Assembly: GCA_001657295.1 (NCBI GenBank)
Contig: LYSW01000024.1
Location: forward strand, 37,886 to 77,006
Length of the DNA: 39,121 bases
Origin: Oceanicaulis sp. BBD 1991-10
GTDB lineage: Bacteria > Pseudomonadota > Alphaproteobacteria > Caulobacterales > Maricaulaceae
Direction: 5' to 3'
Shown: positions 24,373 through 33,037 of the stretch, piece after piece
Layout: every line of letters starts with the position of its first letter
Numbering within the stretch: the stretch's first letter is position 1
Translations under genes and position numbers: made by a program
The notes under the pieces: generated by a model
What the model saw: the letters and a program-made list of their open reading frames with translations, nothing else
What the model was told of the DNA's origin: nothing
Database searches by the model: none

Positions 24373-25764
24373 ATGAGCCTTGAAACCGACTATCTGATCA
24401 TCGGGGCCGGCGTCTCCGGCCTGGCGTTCGCCGACGAGCTGCTGTCCCGAAGCGACGCGACCATGACGCTGGTCGATAAGCGCTGCGCGCCCGGCGGTCA
24501 CTGGAACGACGCCTACAGCTTTGTGAAACTGCACCAGCCTTCGGTCTTTTATGGTGTGGAATCCACCCCCATGGGACGCGACAGGCTGGAGACCACCGGT
24601 CCGAACGCCGGCTTCATGGAGCTCGCCGAAGGTCCGGAAATCCTCAACTATTTCCATGCGCTGATGCGGGACCGGCTGCTGGAGTCCGGGCGCGTGCGCT
24701 TTGTGCCCAACAGCGAAGTCCTGGGCGACGGAGGCATCCGCCACCTGTTGTCTGGCGACCATCAGAAAATCAAAGTGCGCCGCAAGACTGTCGATGCGAG
24801 CTGGTACACCAACGCCGTTCCACGCACCCAAACACCTAGATTTCTCGCCGCGCCGGAAGTTGCGGTCTGTCCGCCCAACGAATTGCCGCCGCTGGCCGGA
24901 CGTTTCGAGCGCTTCACCGTCATCGGCTCAGGCAAGACCGGGATGGATGCGGTGGTCTGGCTTCTGGAGAACGGCGTGCCGCCGGATCGAATCCGGTGGA
25001 TTCTCGGTCGCGACGCCTGGTTCCTGAATCGCGCCTATACCCAGCCGGGAGACGCCTTCTTCGAAGACACCTTCTCCAATTTCGCAGCCCAGCGCCGCGC
25101 CCTCGCCGAAGCCTCGGACGTGCGTGATTTCGCTCTTCGCCTGGAGGCGTGCGGGGCCTGGCTCCGCCTGGATCCGGACATTCATCCCGACGTGTTTCAC
25201 GCCGCAACGGTGAGCGAAGGCGAACTCGCCCAGCTGCGCCGCATCACGGATACGGCCCGGCTCGGCCACGTCACCCATATCCATCCCGATCAGGTTCAAT
25301 TGGAGCGCGGCGAGATTCCGGCCGACCCGGACACGCTCTATATCGCCTGCACGGCGACCGCTCTGCCGCCCCGACCGGTGCGCCCGGTGTTCGAAGGCGA
25401 GCGGATCACACTGCAAATGGTGCGCTTTCCACAGATCCCGTTTTCAGCGGCTCTTTGCGCCTTCCTGGAGGCGGAGCTGGATAGCGATGAGGAAAGAAAC
25501 GCCCTGGCCGCGCCGCTGCCTTTGCCGGACACGGTGAGCGATTATGTCAGAGCGCTGATGCCGGACATGATGAACCGGTACGCTTGCGCCAAGCATCCCA
25601 AAGTGCGCGAGTGGGTGAGCCGGTCCCGTTTGGACGGCTATTCCCGCATCGCGGCCGCCGTTTCACCGGACGATGACAGGCGGCGCGCGATCCTCGATGA
25701 AGTGAAGTCCGCCTCCATGGCCGGCGCCGCCAATCTTGGCGCATTGATGCAGTCTCTCGACTAA
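24373..25764 (+). CDS. FAD/NAD(P)-binding oxidoreductase, monooxygenase-like
   Basis: 463 residues from ATG 24373. It has two dinucleotide-binding motifs: YLIIGAGVSGLAFADEL at residues 7-23 (FAD) and FTVIGSGKTGMDAVVWLL near residue 180 (NAD(P)H). The arrangement, with CAPGGHWNDAYSFVKLHQPSVFYGV after the first Rossmann fold, resembles flavin-containing monooxygenases, but I do not see a clean FMO fingerprint. The substrate is unknown. It has no signal peptide. The stop is 4 nt from the end of the convergent secreted protein gene. Confidence 0.8.
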   Translation: MSLETDYLIIGAGVSGLAFADELLSRSDATMTLVDKRCAPGGHWNDAYSFVKLHQPSVFYGVESTPMGRDRLETTGPNAGFMELAEGPEILNYFHALMRDRLLESGRVRFVPNSEVLGDGGIRHLLSGDHQKIKVRRKTVDASWYTNAVPRTQTPRFLAAPEVAVCPPNELPPLAGRFERFTVIGSGKTGMDAVVWLLENGVPPDRIRWILGRDAWFLNRAYTQPGDAFFEDTFSNFAAQRRALAEASDVRDFALRLEACGAWLRLDPDIHPDVFHAATVSEGELAQLRRITDTARLGHVTHIHPDQVQLERGEIPADPDTLYIACTATALPPRPVRPVFEGERITLQMVRFPQIPFSAALCAFLEAELDSDEERNALAAPLPLPDTVSDYVRALMPDMMNRYACAKHPKVREWVSRSRLDGYSRIAAAVSPDDDRRRAILDEVKSASMAGAANLGALMQSLD

Positions 25765-25768
25765 GCGT

Positions 25769-26773
25769 CTACATCTCAGAGGCCAGGCGCTGGCGCTCTT
25801 GCAGCAGGGTGTCGCGCCGCATTTCATAGTCGACGACCCGGGCCAGGAATGCGTCCCAGGCGTCAGGGTCCTGCGCCGCGTCCGCATTGTCGGGCCCTTC
25901 CAGCATCAGCGCCGCCCCTTCGCTTTCCACCGCAATGCTTTCCGGATAGGTCGCCATCATGGCGAGCAACACGTCGCGGACGTGAGGCGTCACCCCCAGC
26001 TGCTCGGCGCTTAGCGTGTTGATCTGGCTGACCAAGGTGCGGTGGGTCAATGTCGCGGTCCCAAGCGCGCCGCGGGCGGACAAGCTGAGCCGCTGAATGT
26101 CCCCGCGGATATCATCGACGGCGAATTGAGAGGGGGCGGCGCCATAGGACTGGCGAACCATCTCGAATATCAAAATCAGCGCATCGGTATTCGCGGTGAT
26201 CGCCTGCAGGAGATGGTGCTGCGGATTGTTGACCGGCACGCTTTCCATCGCCTGGCGATTGGTCTGGGAGACGCCCTGGTAGAAGATTTGAATGACGTTG
26301 AATTGAGCGACCGTCGTGCGGTTCGGGTCCGGATTGCGGCCGTCTAAGGCGTCACGCACATAGATGTCGACAATTGAAAAATAGTCGCGCGCTGTCCGGG
26401 CGGACCTCATCGGCGCCGCGGCCATGCCGTCGGCGGCCTCCGCAAGCAGCGCCGGAATGGCGCTTGGACCGCGGCCAAGGATTTCGGCGCGGTCCGCATA
26501 GGCGTCGAGACGTTGCTGGGCGCGCCCGCGCCAGGCCTGCGCCTGAGCCCGGGCCGCGGCTTCACTGAGCGCGCCGGATTGAGATTGCGCGGCGATCTCC
26601 AGGCCTTCATTCACCACTTCCATCAGGGCGATGATGTCCTGGGTGTGTTGCGACACCGCCAGGCTCCAGGCGCCGAAGGCGCGCGTATCCTCGAGCTCCG
26701 GCTGCGCGGTGGCGGCGGGCGTGATCAAGAGCAGCCATGCTGCAAGCCATGCGGACGCCCATGATGCGCGCAT
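25769..26773 (-). CDS. Secreted protein of unknown function
   Basis: 334 residues with a signal peptide (MRASWASAWLAAWLLLITPAATAQ, cleavage after ATA near residue 23). The mature part is almost entirely helical by composition: Gln/Ala-rich stretches such as SEAAARAQAQAWRGRAQQRLDAYADRAEIL and long amphipathic segments. It has no cysteines in the mature part and no recognisable catalytic motif. I do not recognise the family. A periplasmic location is inferred. Confidence 0.75.
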   Translation of the reverse strand: MRASWASAWLAAWLLLITPAATAQPELEDTRAFGAWSLAVSQHTQDIIALMEVVNEGLEIAAQSQSGALSEAAARAQAQAWRGRAQQRLDAYADRAEILGRGPSAIPALLAEAADGMAAAPMRSARTARDYFSIVDIYVRDALDGRNPDPNRTTVAQFNVIQIFYQGVSQTNRQAMESVPVNNPQHHLLQAITANTDALILIFEMVRQSYGAAPSQFAVDDIRGDIQRLSLSARGALGTATLTHRTLVSQINTLSAEQLGVTPHVRDVLLAMMATYPESIAVESEGAALMLEGPDNADAAQDPDAWDAFLARVVDYEMRRDTLLQERQRLASEM

Positions 26774-26857
26774 CCCTGTCTCCCCTGTCGATCCGACTGT
26801 CAGGCTATCGCTGTCAGGGGCGGACGCAATGGTCGTTTCCGGTTTGGAAATTCAGTT

Positions 26858-26875
26858 GCTCACGCAGGCGTGAGC
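26858..26875. repeat. Inverted repeat GCTCACGC-AG-GCGTGAGC
   Basis: A perfect 8-bp inverted repeat with a 2-nt centre, in the 195-nt gap between the secreted unknown (start 26773) and the tiny lipoprotein (start 26969). As DNA it could be an operator; as RNA the loop is very tight. A second 6-bp hairpin, GTCCTG (26897-26902) with CAGGAC (26915-26920), follows. Confidence 0.45.
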
Positions 26876-26968
26876 GGGAGTGACTGGCATTGCCCGGTCC
26901 TGATCCCATATGAACAGGACATGAAGGCGCGGATCACACGCGCCGAACCCGCGGTCGAGAGAACAGCC

Positions 26969-27067
26969 ATGATTCGATTCATCTCACTGGGCATCGCAGC
27001 CGGCCTGCTGTTGACCGCCGCTGTATTGGCGGCTTGCAACTCCGGCTCAGCGCTCTACATCAGCTGA
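26969..27067 (+). CDS. Possible tiny lipoprotein (32 residues)
   Basis: A short frame from ATG 26969 encodes MIRFISLGIAAGLLLTAAVLAAC followed by NSGSALYIS. It is a textbook lipoprotein signal with lipobox LAAC, leaving a mature peptide of only 10 residues. The general plan recalls entericidin-like small lipoproteins, but it lacks their conserved tail. A GAGAG at about 26957 is a weak ribosome site. The frame is open upstream to 26870. It could be chance coding inside an untranslated RNA, because strong hairpins follow directly. Confidence 0.4.
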   Translation: MIRFISLGIAAGLLLTAAVLAACNSGSALYIS

Positions 27068-27100
27068 AGGCCGGTGAAATAATTCGAAAGCGTTCAAAAT

Positions 27101-27227
27101 CAGGCCTCAAAGTGCGTCCCCCCAGCCTGCCCGATGAGGCCTGCAGGCGCCGCCGGGCAAGCCTGTCCCCGCCTGGCGGCGCCGCCCTTCCGCAAAATGG
27201 TCCCGCGGTTCATCCGCGGGTTTTTTT
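27101..27227 (+). ncRNA. Candidate structured small RNA ending in an intrinsic terminator
   Basis: Three successive strong hairpins fill a stretch with no credible gene. The first is CAGGCCTCA (27101-27109) with TGAGGCCTG (27135-27143). The second is GGCGCCGCC (27146-27154) with GGCGGCGCC (27175-27183), extended inward by a G-T pair and three more pairs. The third is the terminator stem 27202-27220. Both large loops are C-rich (TCCCCCCAGCCTGCC and CCTGTCCCC), as in alphaproteobacterial small RNAs that pair with G-rich ribosome sites. The 5' end and promoter are not clear, so it could instead be the 3' untranslated part of the tiny lipoprotein message. It does not match tmRNA, RNase P RNA or SRP RNA by eye. 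Confidence 0.4.
27202..27227 (+). terminator. Strong Rho-independent terminator
   Basis: Stem CCCGCGG (27202-27208) with CCGCGGG (27214-27220), a 5-nt loop and seven T's (27221-27227). It points along the plus strand; reading minus there is no good T-run. The nearest plus-strand gene ends at 27067, so something transcribed across 27068-27200 is being terminated. Confidence 0.9.
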
Positions 27228-27250
27228 GTGCTCGGTGCAGGACGCTGCGA

Positions 27251-27940
27251 TCACCAGGCCAGGTCTTCTCCGCTGACGTGGAAGAAGCGGCCCGACATCG
27301 CCGGATTGGCCCGCGCGATGAGGTCGAGCTGGCCTTCCACGCATTCCGATACCGTCAGGAGGCCGTTCGGGCCGCCCATATCGGTGCGCACCCAGCCGGG
27401 ATGCAGGATCAGCACAACGACGCCGTCATCCTTCAAATCAACGCTGAGCGACTTGCCGACGGCGTTGAGCGCCGCTTTGGACGCCCGGTAGGCGTAGCGC
27501 CCGCCGCTGTCATTGTCTGCGATCGAGCCCATGCGGCTGGACTGCAGCGCGATGACTTTCAGCTGGCTTTGGGCCACCTGGTCGGCGAACGCCTCGGCCA
27601 GGGCCAGCGGCGCCAAGGTGTTGGTGCGCAGCGTGTCCAGAAAGCCTTCGCTGGCGGCCGCGCCGAATTCCTGACGGCTTGGCCCCATCACGCCGGCATT
27701 GGCGAACAATATGTCGATCGGACCGTCCACTTTGGCCTTCAACGCCGCCGCGGCGCCCAGATCATTCGCGTCATAAGCCTCAATTCTCAGACGGCCGTCG
27801 CCGGGATCCAGCGCCTTTAGATCGTCCGCAGCCTCCGGCGCGCGCACGCCGGCGGTGATGGTCCAGTCGCGCGCAAGCAGCTGGCGCACGTGCTCGAGGC
27901 CGATGCCGCGATTGGCGCCGGTGATGAGGGCATGGGGCAT
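27251..27940 (-). CDS. Short-chain dehydrogenase/reductase
   Basis: 229 residues, classical SDR: HALITGANRGIG at residues 3-14 (TGxxxGIG cofactor site), LFANAGV (NAG motif), the catalytic Ser in ALQSSRMGS, and YRASK (YxxxK). It is typical of carbonyl-reducing SDRs of the C-factor/YciK-like size class. The substrate is unknown. Arg residues after the first beta strand (GVRAPE) suggest NADP preference. It is divergent from the glutamate dehydrogenase gene across 171 nt. Confidence 0.93.
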   Translation of the reverse strand: MPHALITGANRGIGLEHVRQLLARDWTITAGVRAPEAADDLKALDPGDGRLRIEAYDANDLGAAAALKAKVDGPIDILFANAGVMGPSRQEFGAAASEGFLDTLRTNTLAPLALAEAFADQVAQSQLKVIALQSSRMGSIADNDSGGRYAYRASKAALNAVGKSLSVDLKDDGVVVLILHPGWVRTDMGGPNGLLTVSECVEGQLDLIARANPAMSGRFFHVSGEDLAW

Positions 27941-28065
27941 GGCGGCTCTCCGTTCCGTCGTCTTTTTGTTCGGGGAGGCGAACCAAGCACACCGCTTCTG
28001 TGAGGTCTACCGGTCAGCGCGGCTTGAACCCGGCAGGGACAGGAGTAGGCTGCCGCCGCAAGCGC

Positions 28066-28083
28066 GACTCTGCCTGGAGAATC
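28066..28083. promoter_or_regulatory. Paired GANTC sites just upstream of the NAD-GDH gene
   Basis: GACTC (28066-28070) and GAATC (28079-28083) lie 13 nt apart, 29-46 nt before the ATG. In Caulobacter crescentus, GANTC sites close to the promoter mark genes controlled by CcrM methylation and GcrA. Two sites so close could also be chance. Confidence 0.4.
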
Positions 28084-28111
28084 AGAGCGCGTTCCTTTGG
28101 AGGACCTGCCC

Positions 28112-31100
28112 ATGACCGCCGTCGTCAGCGTGAATTATGCCTTCGATCGCGACGCATTTCTGGACGCGGCCAAGGCGCGGTTCAAAGGCGAGTTTTCCGA
28201 GATCGGCGCTGATGCGGAGAGCTTCCTGATCCAGGTCTGGGGCGACGCCCTCGCCGATGATCTGACGACCATGAGCATGGACGACATGGCCAAGCAGGCC
28301 GCCGAGTTCTGGGGCTTCGGCGCCGAGCGGCGCATCGGCAAGCTGAAAGTCCGGATTCGGTCCGCGGTCGGCGAGGACGGCCGCGACCTTGGACGGGACA
28401 TCCTTGAGGTGATCGGCCGCGACCGGCCGTTCCTGGTCGATTCCATAATGGGTGAGATCGCATCCCACGGGCTGGATATCCTCGCCATGTTCCACCCGGT
28501 TGTGCAGGTGCGCCGGGATGAGGACGGGCGCCGGCTCCAAAGCGGCGGCCGCGCCCTGCCGGAATCGATGATCCAAGTGCATCTCGACGCCTTGGGCGAT
28601 GCGATGCGCGAGCGGTTGGAGGAAGGCGTAAGGGCGACGCTTTGCGATGTGCGCGATGCGGTCGACGACTGGAACGACATGCGCGCGCAAATGGACGATG
28701 CGATCGAGCATCTTTCCAAAGCCAACACGCCGGCGTCCCGGGAGGAGCTTGAAGAGGCGGTCAGCTTTTTGTCCTGGTTGCGCGACAATCATTTCGCCTT
28801 CCTGGGCGCGCGCACATATATCTTCGGGATTGATGAAAACGGCATGCCCGAACGGCGCGAGCCGGACATTTTTCCGGACAGCGGTCGGGGTGTCTTGCGC
28901 GACCCGGACCGCAGCGTCCTGCGCAAAAGCGCCGAGCCGCTGCTCCTTACGCCGGCCATCGAGGCCTATATGCGCGCGCCTTCGCCGGTGATCGTGGCCA
29001 AGGCCAATATGAAGAGCCGCGTCCACCGCCGGGTCTATATGGATTATATCGGCGTCAAGCGTTATCGCGAGGACGGCGCGGTGGTCGGCGAGACCCGTTT
29101 CGTCGGCCTGTTCACCGCTGAAGCCTACGATCAGATGGCGCGCGAAGTGCCGCTGATACGGCGAAAGGTGCGCCGGGTCCTGGAAAAGGCCGCCAAGACG
29201 CCGGGCTCGCACTCGGCGAAGAAGCTCCAGAACATCGTTGAGAATTATCCCCGCGATGAATTGTTCCAGACGGATGAAGCCGATCTCCTGCAGATTTCGC
29301 TCGGCATCCTGCATCTCTATGACCGTCCGCGCACCAAGCTCTTTCTTCGCCGCGATCAGTTTGACCGCTTCGTCTCCTGCCTGCTTTTCGTGCCTCGCGA
29401 CCGGTATAACTCGAAAGTCCGCGAAGACGCCGGCAATCTGATCCGCGACGCGTTCAACGGACGGCTTTCGGCCTTTTACCCGAGCTTCGGCGACAGCCCG
29501 CTGGCGCGCGTGCATTTCATCGTCGGGCTGGATCCTTTCAATCATCCCGAGCCCGATCCGCACGAGCTGGAGCGCCGCATTGTCGCCCTGGCGCGGACCT
29601 GGGAGGACGATCTTCATAACGAGGCGCGCGCGTCCGACAGCGCGGCGGTGCGCCGGGCGGCGCCGAACTATCTGGGCGGCTTCACCGCCGGCTATCGCGA
29701 GCGCTTCACTTCCAGCGAGGGTTTGGCGGACATCACCCGCATGGAGGACCTTCATGACGGACGCACGCTGTGCGCCCGCGCCTATCGCCGCGAGGGCGAA
29801 GGTGAAGACCATATTCGGGTGAAGCTCTATCAGCTCGGCCAGCCGCTCGCCCTCTCGCGCGTGCTGCCCGTGCTCGAGAATCTGGGTCTTCATGTCCTCT
29901 CTGAAGCCGGTTACCCCGTGCAGCGCGAGATCGGACGCGATGAAACCGGCGAGCGCCGGTATGAGACGATCTGGGCGCACGAATTCGAAGCGCGCTTATC
30001 TGACGCGCAGGTCGCCGACGTGCCCGCGGTCGCCGCCGCCTTTGAGGCCGCGCTTCTAGCGGTGCTGGAGAACCGGGCGGAAGATGACGGCTTCAACAAG
30101 CTGGTGCTCGCCATCGGGGTCAGCTGGCGCGAGGCGGCCTTCCTGCGCGCCTGCGCGCGCTATCGCCAGCAATCCGGCCTTGATCCCTCCCAGGCGTTGC
30201 AGGAGGAGGCCTTCGCCGCCAATCCGGACATCGCCCGCAAGCTGCTTGAGCTGGCCGCGGTGCGCTTTGATCCCGCGCTGGACCTCAGTCTGGAGGCGCG
30301 CAAGGATCGCTTTGAAGGCCTGCGCGACGCATTGCACACCCTGCTGGACGCAGTGCAGAGCCTGGATCATGACCGCGTGCTGCGCCGCATCCTGCGCCTG
30401 ATCGCAGCGGTTCTGCGGACCAATTTCTATCAGACCGGCGAAGATGGACAGCCCAAGCCCTGGATCTCTTTGAAGATCGCCAGCCGCGAGCTGCGGCGCC
30501 TGCCCGAACCCAAGCCCTATCGGGAAATCTTCGTCTGGTCCCCGCGCGTGGAAGGCGTGCACATCCGCTTCGGCCCGGTGGCGCGCGGCGGCCTTCGCTG
30601 GTCGGACCGGCGCGAGGACTTCCGCACCGAGGTGTTGGGCCTGGTCAAAGCCCAGCAGGTGAAGAACGCCGTCATCGTGCCCGTCGGCTCCAAGGGCGGG
30701 TTTTACCCCAAGCAATTGCCCGATCGCGGCGACCGTGAAGCCTGGTTTGAAGAAGGACGCGAAGCCTACAAGGTCTTCCTGCGCGGCCTGTTGGACGTCA
30801 CCGACAACCTGGTCGAAGACGCGGTGAGACATCCGGACAATGTCATCTGCTGGGATGACGACGACCCCTATCTGGTCGTCGCCGCCGACAAGGGCACGGC
30901 CACCTTCTCCGACACCGCCAATGCGGTCGCGCAGGAGGAATATGACTTCTGGCTCGGCGACGCTTTCGCCTCCGGCGGGTCGGCGGGATATGACCACAAG
31001 AAGATGGGGATCACCGCGCGCGGCGGCTGGGTCAGCGTGCAGCGTCACTTCCGCGAAAAGGGCAAGGACATCCAGACCGAGCCGTTCACCGTGGTGGGCG

Positions 31101-33037
31101 TCGGCGACATGTCCGGAGACGTGTTCGGCAACGGCATGCTGCTGTCCAAGCAGATCAAGCTGGTCGCCGCCTTCGACCACCGCGACATCTTCATCGACCC
31201 CGACCCGGCCGACCCCGAGCGCACCTGGGAGGAGCGTCAGCGCCTGTTCGAGCTGCCGCGCTCGAGCTGGCGGGATTATGACGCGGCGCTGATCTCGAAA
31301 GGCGGCGGCGTCTTCTCTCGCACCGCCAAATCCATCTCGCTCACCGACGAAATCCGAGCCCTGATCGGCGCTCAGGATGAAGCGTTGACGCCGAATGAGC
31401 TGATTCAGGCGCTGCTCAAGGCGAAGGTCGAGCTGCTCTGGTTCGGCGGCATTGGCACCTATGTGAAAGCCTCAACCGAGCAGCATTATCAGGTGGGCGA
31501 CAAGGCCAATGACGCCCTGCGCATCGACGCGGCCGAGGCCGGCGCCGAGGTCGTTGGCGAAGGCGCGAATCTCGGCATGACTCAGGCCGCGCGCATCGAG
31601 TTCGCCCGCGCCGGCGGCCGTGTGAATGCGGACTTCATCGACAACTCGGCCGGCGTGGACAGCTCCGACCACGAGGTGAATATCAAAATCCTCTTAAACC
31701 CCATGGTCCGCGACGGCGCCATGACGCTGGAGGCGCGCAACACGCTATTGGAGGACATGACCGACACCGTCGCCGACCATGTTCTGGAGCATAATTATGA
31801 TCAGACCCTGGCGCTGACCATTGCGCGGGAACACGCTGAAGAAGACATCGACGCCCACGAGCGCATGATGGAGCGGCTGGAGGCCAAGGGGCGTTTGGAC
31901 CGGAAGGTCGAAGGCCTGCCCGGACCGGAAGCCATTCGCGCGTTGAAAGACAATGGGCAGGGCCTGACGCGGCCGGAAATCGGCGTCCTGATCAGCTATG
32001 CCAAGATCACGCTGTTCGACGCCCTGGTGGCGTCCAACGTGCCTGACGATCCGCACTTCACCGAGTCCCTCGTCACATATTTCCCCGCGCATCTTTCCGA
32101 TCACGCCGAGGCGATGCAGGTCCATCGCCTGAAGCGCGAGATCATCGCGACGCGCCTGGCCAACGACATGATCAATCTGGGCGGACCGACCTTCATCCAC
32201 CGCGCTAAGGAAAGCACCGGAGTGGATGTCGAAGCGGTGGCGCGCGCTTTCGAAGCGGGCCGGCGCATCTTCCGCTTCAAGGATTATACCGACCGCATCA
32301 ACGGGCTCGACAATCAGGCGCCGGCTTCGGTGCAGACTTTGCTCCATGACGAGGTGATCCGGCTCTTGCGCCGTCAGACCTACTGGTTGGCGCGCCGGGG
32401 CCTGAATCAGAACTCCGAACTCATCGATGATGTGATCAGCGCCTACCAGCCCGGCGTCGACTCTTTGAAATCGATCGTCACCGACATCGCCTCGCCGTTC
32501 GACCGGGACGGCGTGGAGCGCCGGGCGCGGCAGTATTGCGAAGGCGGCGCTCCGGAAGACCTGGCCTTTGACGTCGCCCGGCTCCGCCCGCTGACATCGA
32601 GTTCGGACGTGATCGACCTGGCGCTGCGCAAGAGCTGGCCGCTGAAATCGACCGCCTGGCTCTATCACCGCATCGGAGCGCGCTTCGGCTTTGACCGGTT
32701 GCGCGCCGCCGGCGGTCAGTTGTCGTCCAGCCTGCATTGGGATCGATTGGCGATGCGCCGGCTGATCGAGGATCTCTACGCCAGCCAGCAGACGCTGTGC
32801 GCGGCGATGATGCGTTACGCCCTGTCTGCGGGCGGCACGCTTCAGGCGGGGATTGAAGAGCCGGGTTCGGACTGGGCGGAAGCGCTGGTGGAAAGCTGGA
32901 CCAGCGCAAACAGCCATGAAGTGGACCGCGCCGACGAGGCCCTTGACGAGATCACGACGACCGGAGGATGGACGTTGTCGAAGGTCGCGATTTCATCAAC
33001 GCAGCTTCGTGAACTGGCGGCCGCCGCCGAGAGCTAG
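28112..33037 (+). CDS. gdhZ: NAD-specific glutamate dehydrogenase, large L-GDH180 class
   Basis: 1641 residues, the usual size of this class (about 1600-1650). ATG 28112 is chosen for the ribosome site GGAGG (28099-28103), 8 nt upstream. The long N-terminal regulatory half has ACT-like segments (GRDRPFLVDSIMGEIASHGLDILAMFHPV). The catalytic part has WSDRREDFRTEVLGLVKAQQVKNAVIVPVGSKGGFYPK (Lys861), KMGITARGGWVSVQRHF, GGIGTYVKASTE (about 1112) and GEGANLGMTQAARIEFA (about 1149). It converts glutamate to 2-oxoglutarate and ammonium with NAD. The Caulobacter orthologue GdhZ also contacts FtsZ and links metabolism to division; whether this holds here is inference. It overlaps the regulator gene tail-to-tail by 4 nt. 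Confidence 0.96.
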   Translation: MTAVVSVNYAFDRDAFLDAAKARFKGEFSEIGADAESFLIQVWGDALADDLTTMSMDDMAKQAAEFWGFGAERRIGKLKVRIRSAVGEDGRDLGRDILEVIGRDRPFLVDSIMGEIASHGLDILAMFHPVVQVRRDEDGRRLQSGGRALPESMIQVHLDALGDAMRERLEEGVRATLCDVRDAVDDWNDMRAQMDDAIEHLSKANTPASREELEEAVSFLSWLRDNHFAFLGARTYIFGIDENGMPERREPDIFPDSGRGVLRDPDRSVLRKSAEPLLLTPAIEAYMRAPSPVIVAKANMKSRVHRRVYMDYIGVKRYREDGAVVGETRFVGLFTAEAYDQMAREVPLIRRKVRRVLEKAAKTPGSHSAKKLQNIVENYPRDELFQTDEADLLQISLGILHLYDRPRTKLFLRRDQFDRFVSCLLFVPRDRYNSKVREDAGNLIRDAFNGRLSAFYPSFGDSPLARVHFIVGLDPFNHPEPDPHELERRIVALARTWEDDLHNEARASDSAAVRRAAPNYLGGFTAGYRERFTSSEGLADITRMEDLHDGRTLCARAYRREGEGEDHIRVKLYQLGQPLALSRVLPVLENLGLHVLSEAGYPVQREIGRDETGERRYETIWAHEFEARLSDAQVADVPAVAAAFEAALLAVLENRAEDDGFNKLVLAIGVSWREAAFLRACARYRQQSGLDPSQALQEEAFAANPDIARKLLELAAVRFDPALDLSLEARKDRFEGLRDALHTLLDAVQSLDHDRVLRRILRLIAAVLRTNFYQTGEDGQPKPWISLKIASRELRRLPEPKPYREIFVWSPRVEGVHIRFGPVARGGLRWSDRREDFRTEVLGLVKAQQVKNAVIVPVGSKGGFYPKQLPDRGDREAWFEEGREAYKVFLRGLLDVTDNLVEDAVRHPDNVICWDDDDPYLVVAADKGTATFSDTANAVAQEEYDFWLGDAFASGGSAGYDHKKMGITARGGWVSVQRHFREKGKDIQTEPFTVVGVGDMSGDVFGNGMLLSKQIKLVAAFDHRDIFIDPDPADPERTWEERQRLFELPRSSWRDYDAALISKGGGVFSRTAKSISLTDEIRALIGAQDEALTPNELIQALLKAKVELLWFGGIGTYVKASTEQHYQVGDKANDALRIDAAEAGAEVVGEGANLGMTQAARIEFARAGGRVNADFIDNSAGVDSSDHEVNIKILLNPMVRDGAMTLEARNTLLEDMTDTVADHVLEHNYDQTLALTIAREHAEEDIDAHERMMERLEAKGRLDRKVEGLPGPEAIRALKDNGQGLTRPEIGVLISYAKITLFDALVASNVPDDPHFTESLVTYFPAHLSDHAEAMQVHRLKREIIATRLANDMINLGGPTFIHRAKESTGVDVEAVARAFEAGRRIFRFKDYTDRINGLDNQAPASVQTLLHDEVIRLLRRQTYWLARRGLNQNSELIDDVISAYQPGVDSLKSIVTDIASPFDRDGVERRARQYCEGGAPEDLAFDVARLRPLTSSSDVIDLALRKSWPLKSTAWLYHRIGARFGFDRLRAAGGQLSSSLHWDRLAMRRLIEDLYASQQTLCAAMMRYALSAGGTLQAGIEEPGSDWAEALVESWTSANSHEVDRADEALDEITTTGGWTLSKVAISSTQLRELAAAAES

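Noticed and set aside
27101-27227. SRP RNA, tmRNA, RNase P RNA or 6S RNA
   Set aside because: The conserved core sequences of SRP, tmRNA and RNase P RNA are absent, and the three separate hairpins do not form the long rod with central bubble of 6S RNA.
28082-29980. 632-codon open frame antisense to the glutamate dehydrogenase gene
   Set aside because: It mirrors the codon pattern of a clearly homologous gene in GC-rich DNA, starts without a ribosome site and its translation resembles no known protein.
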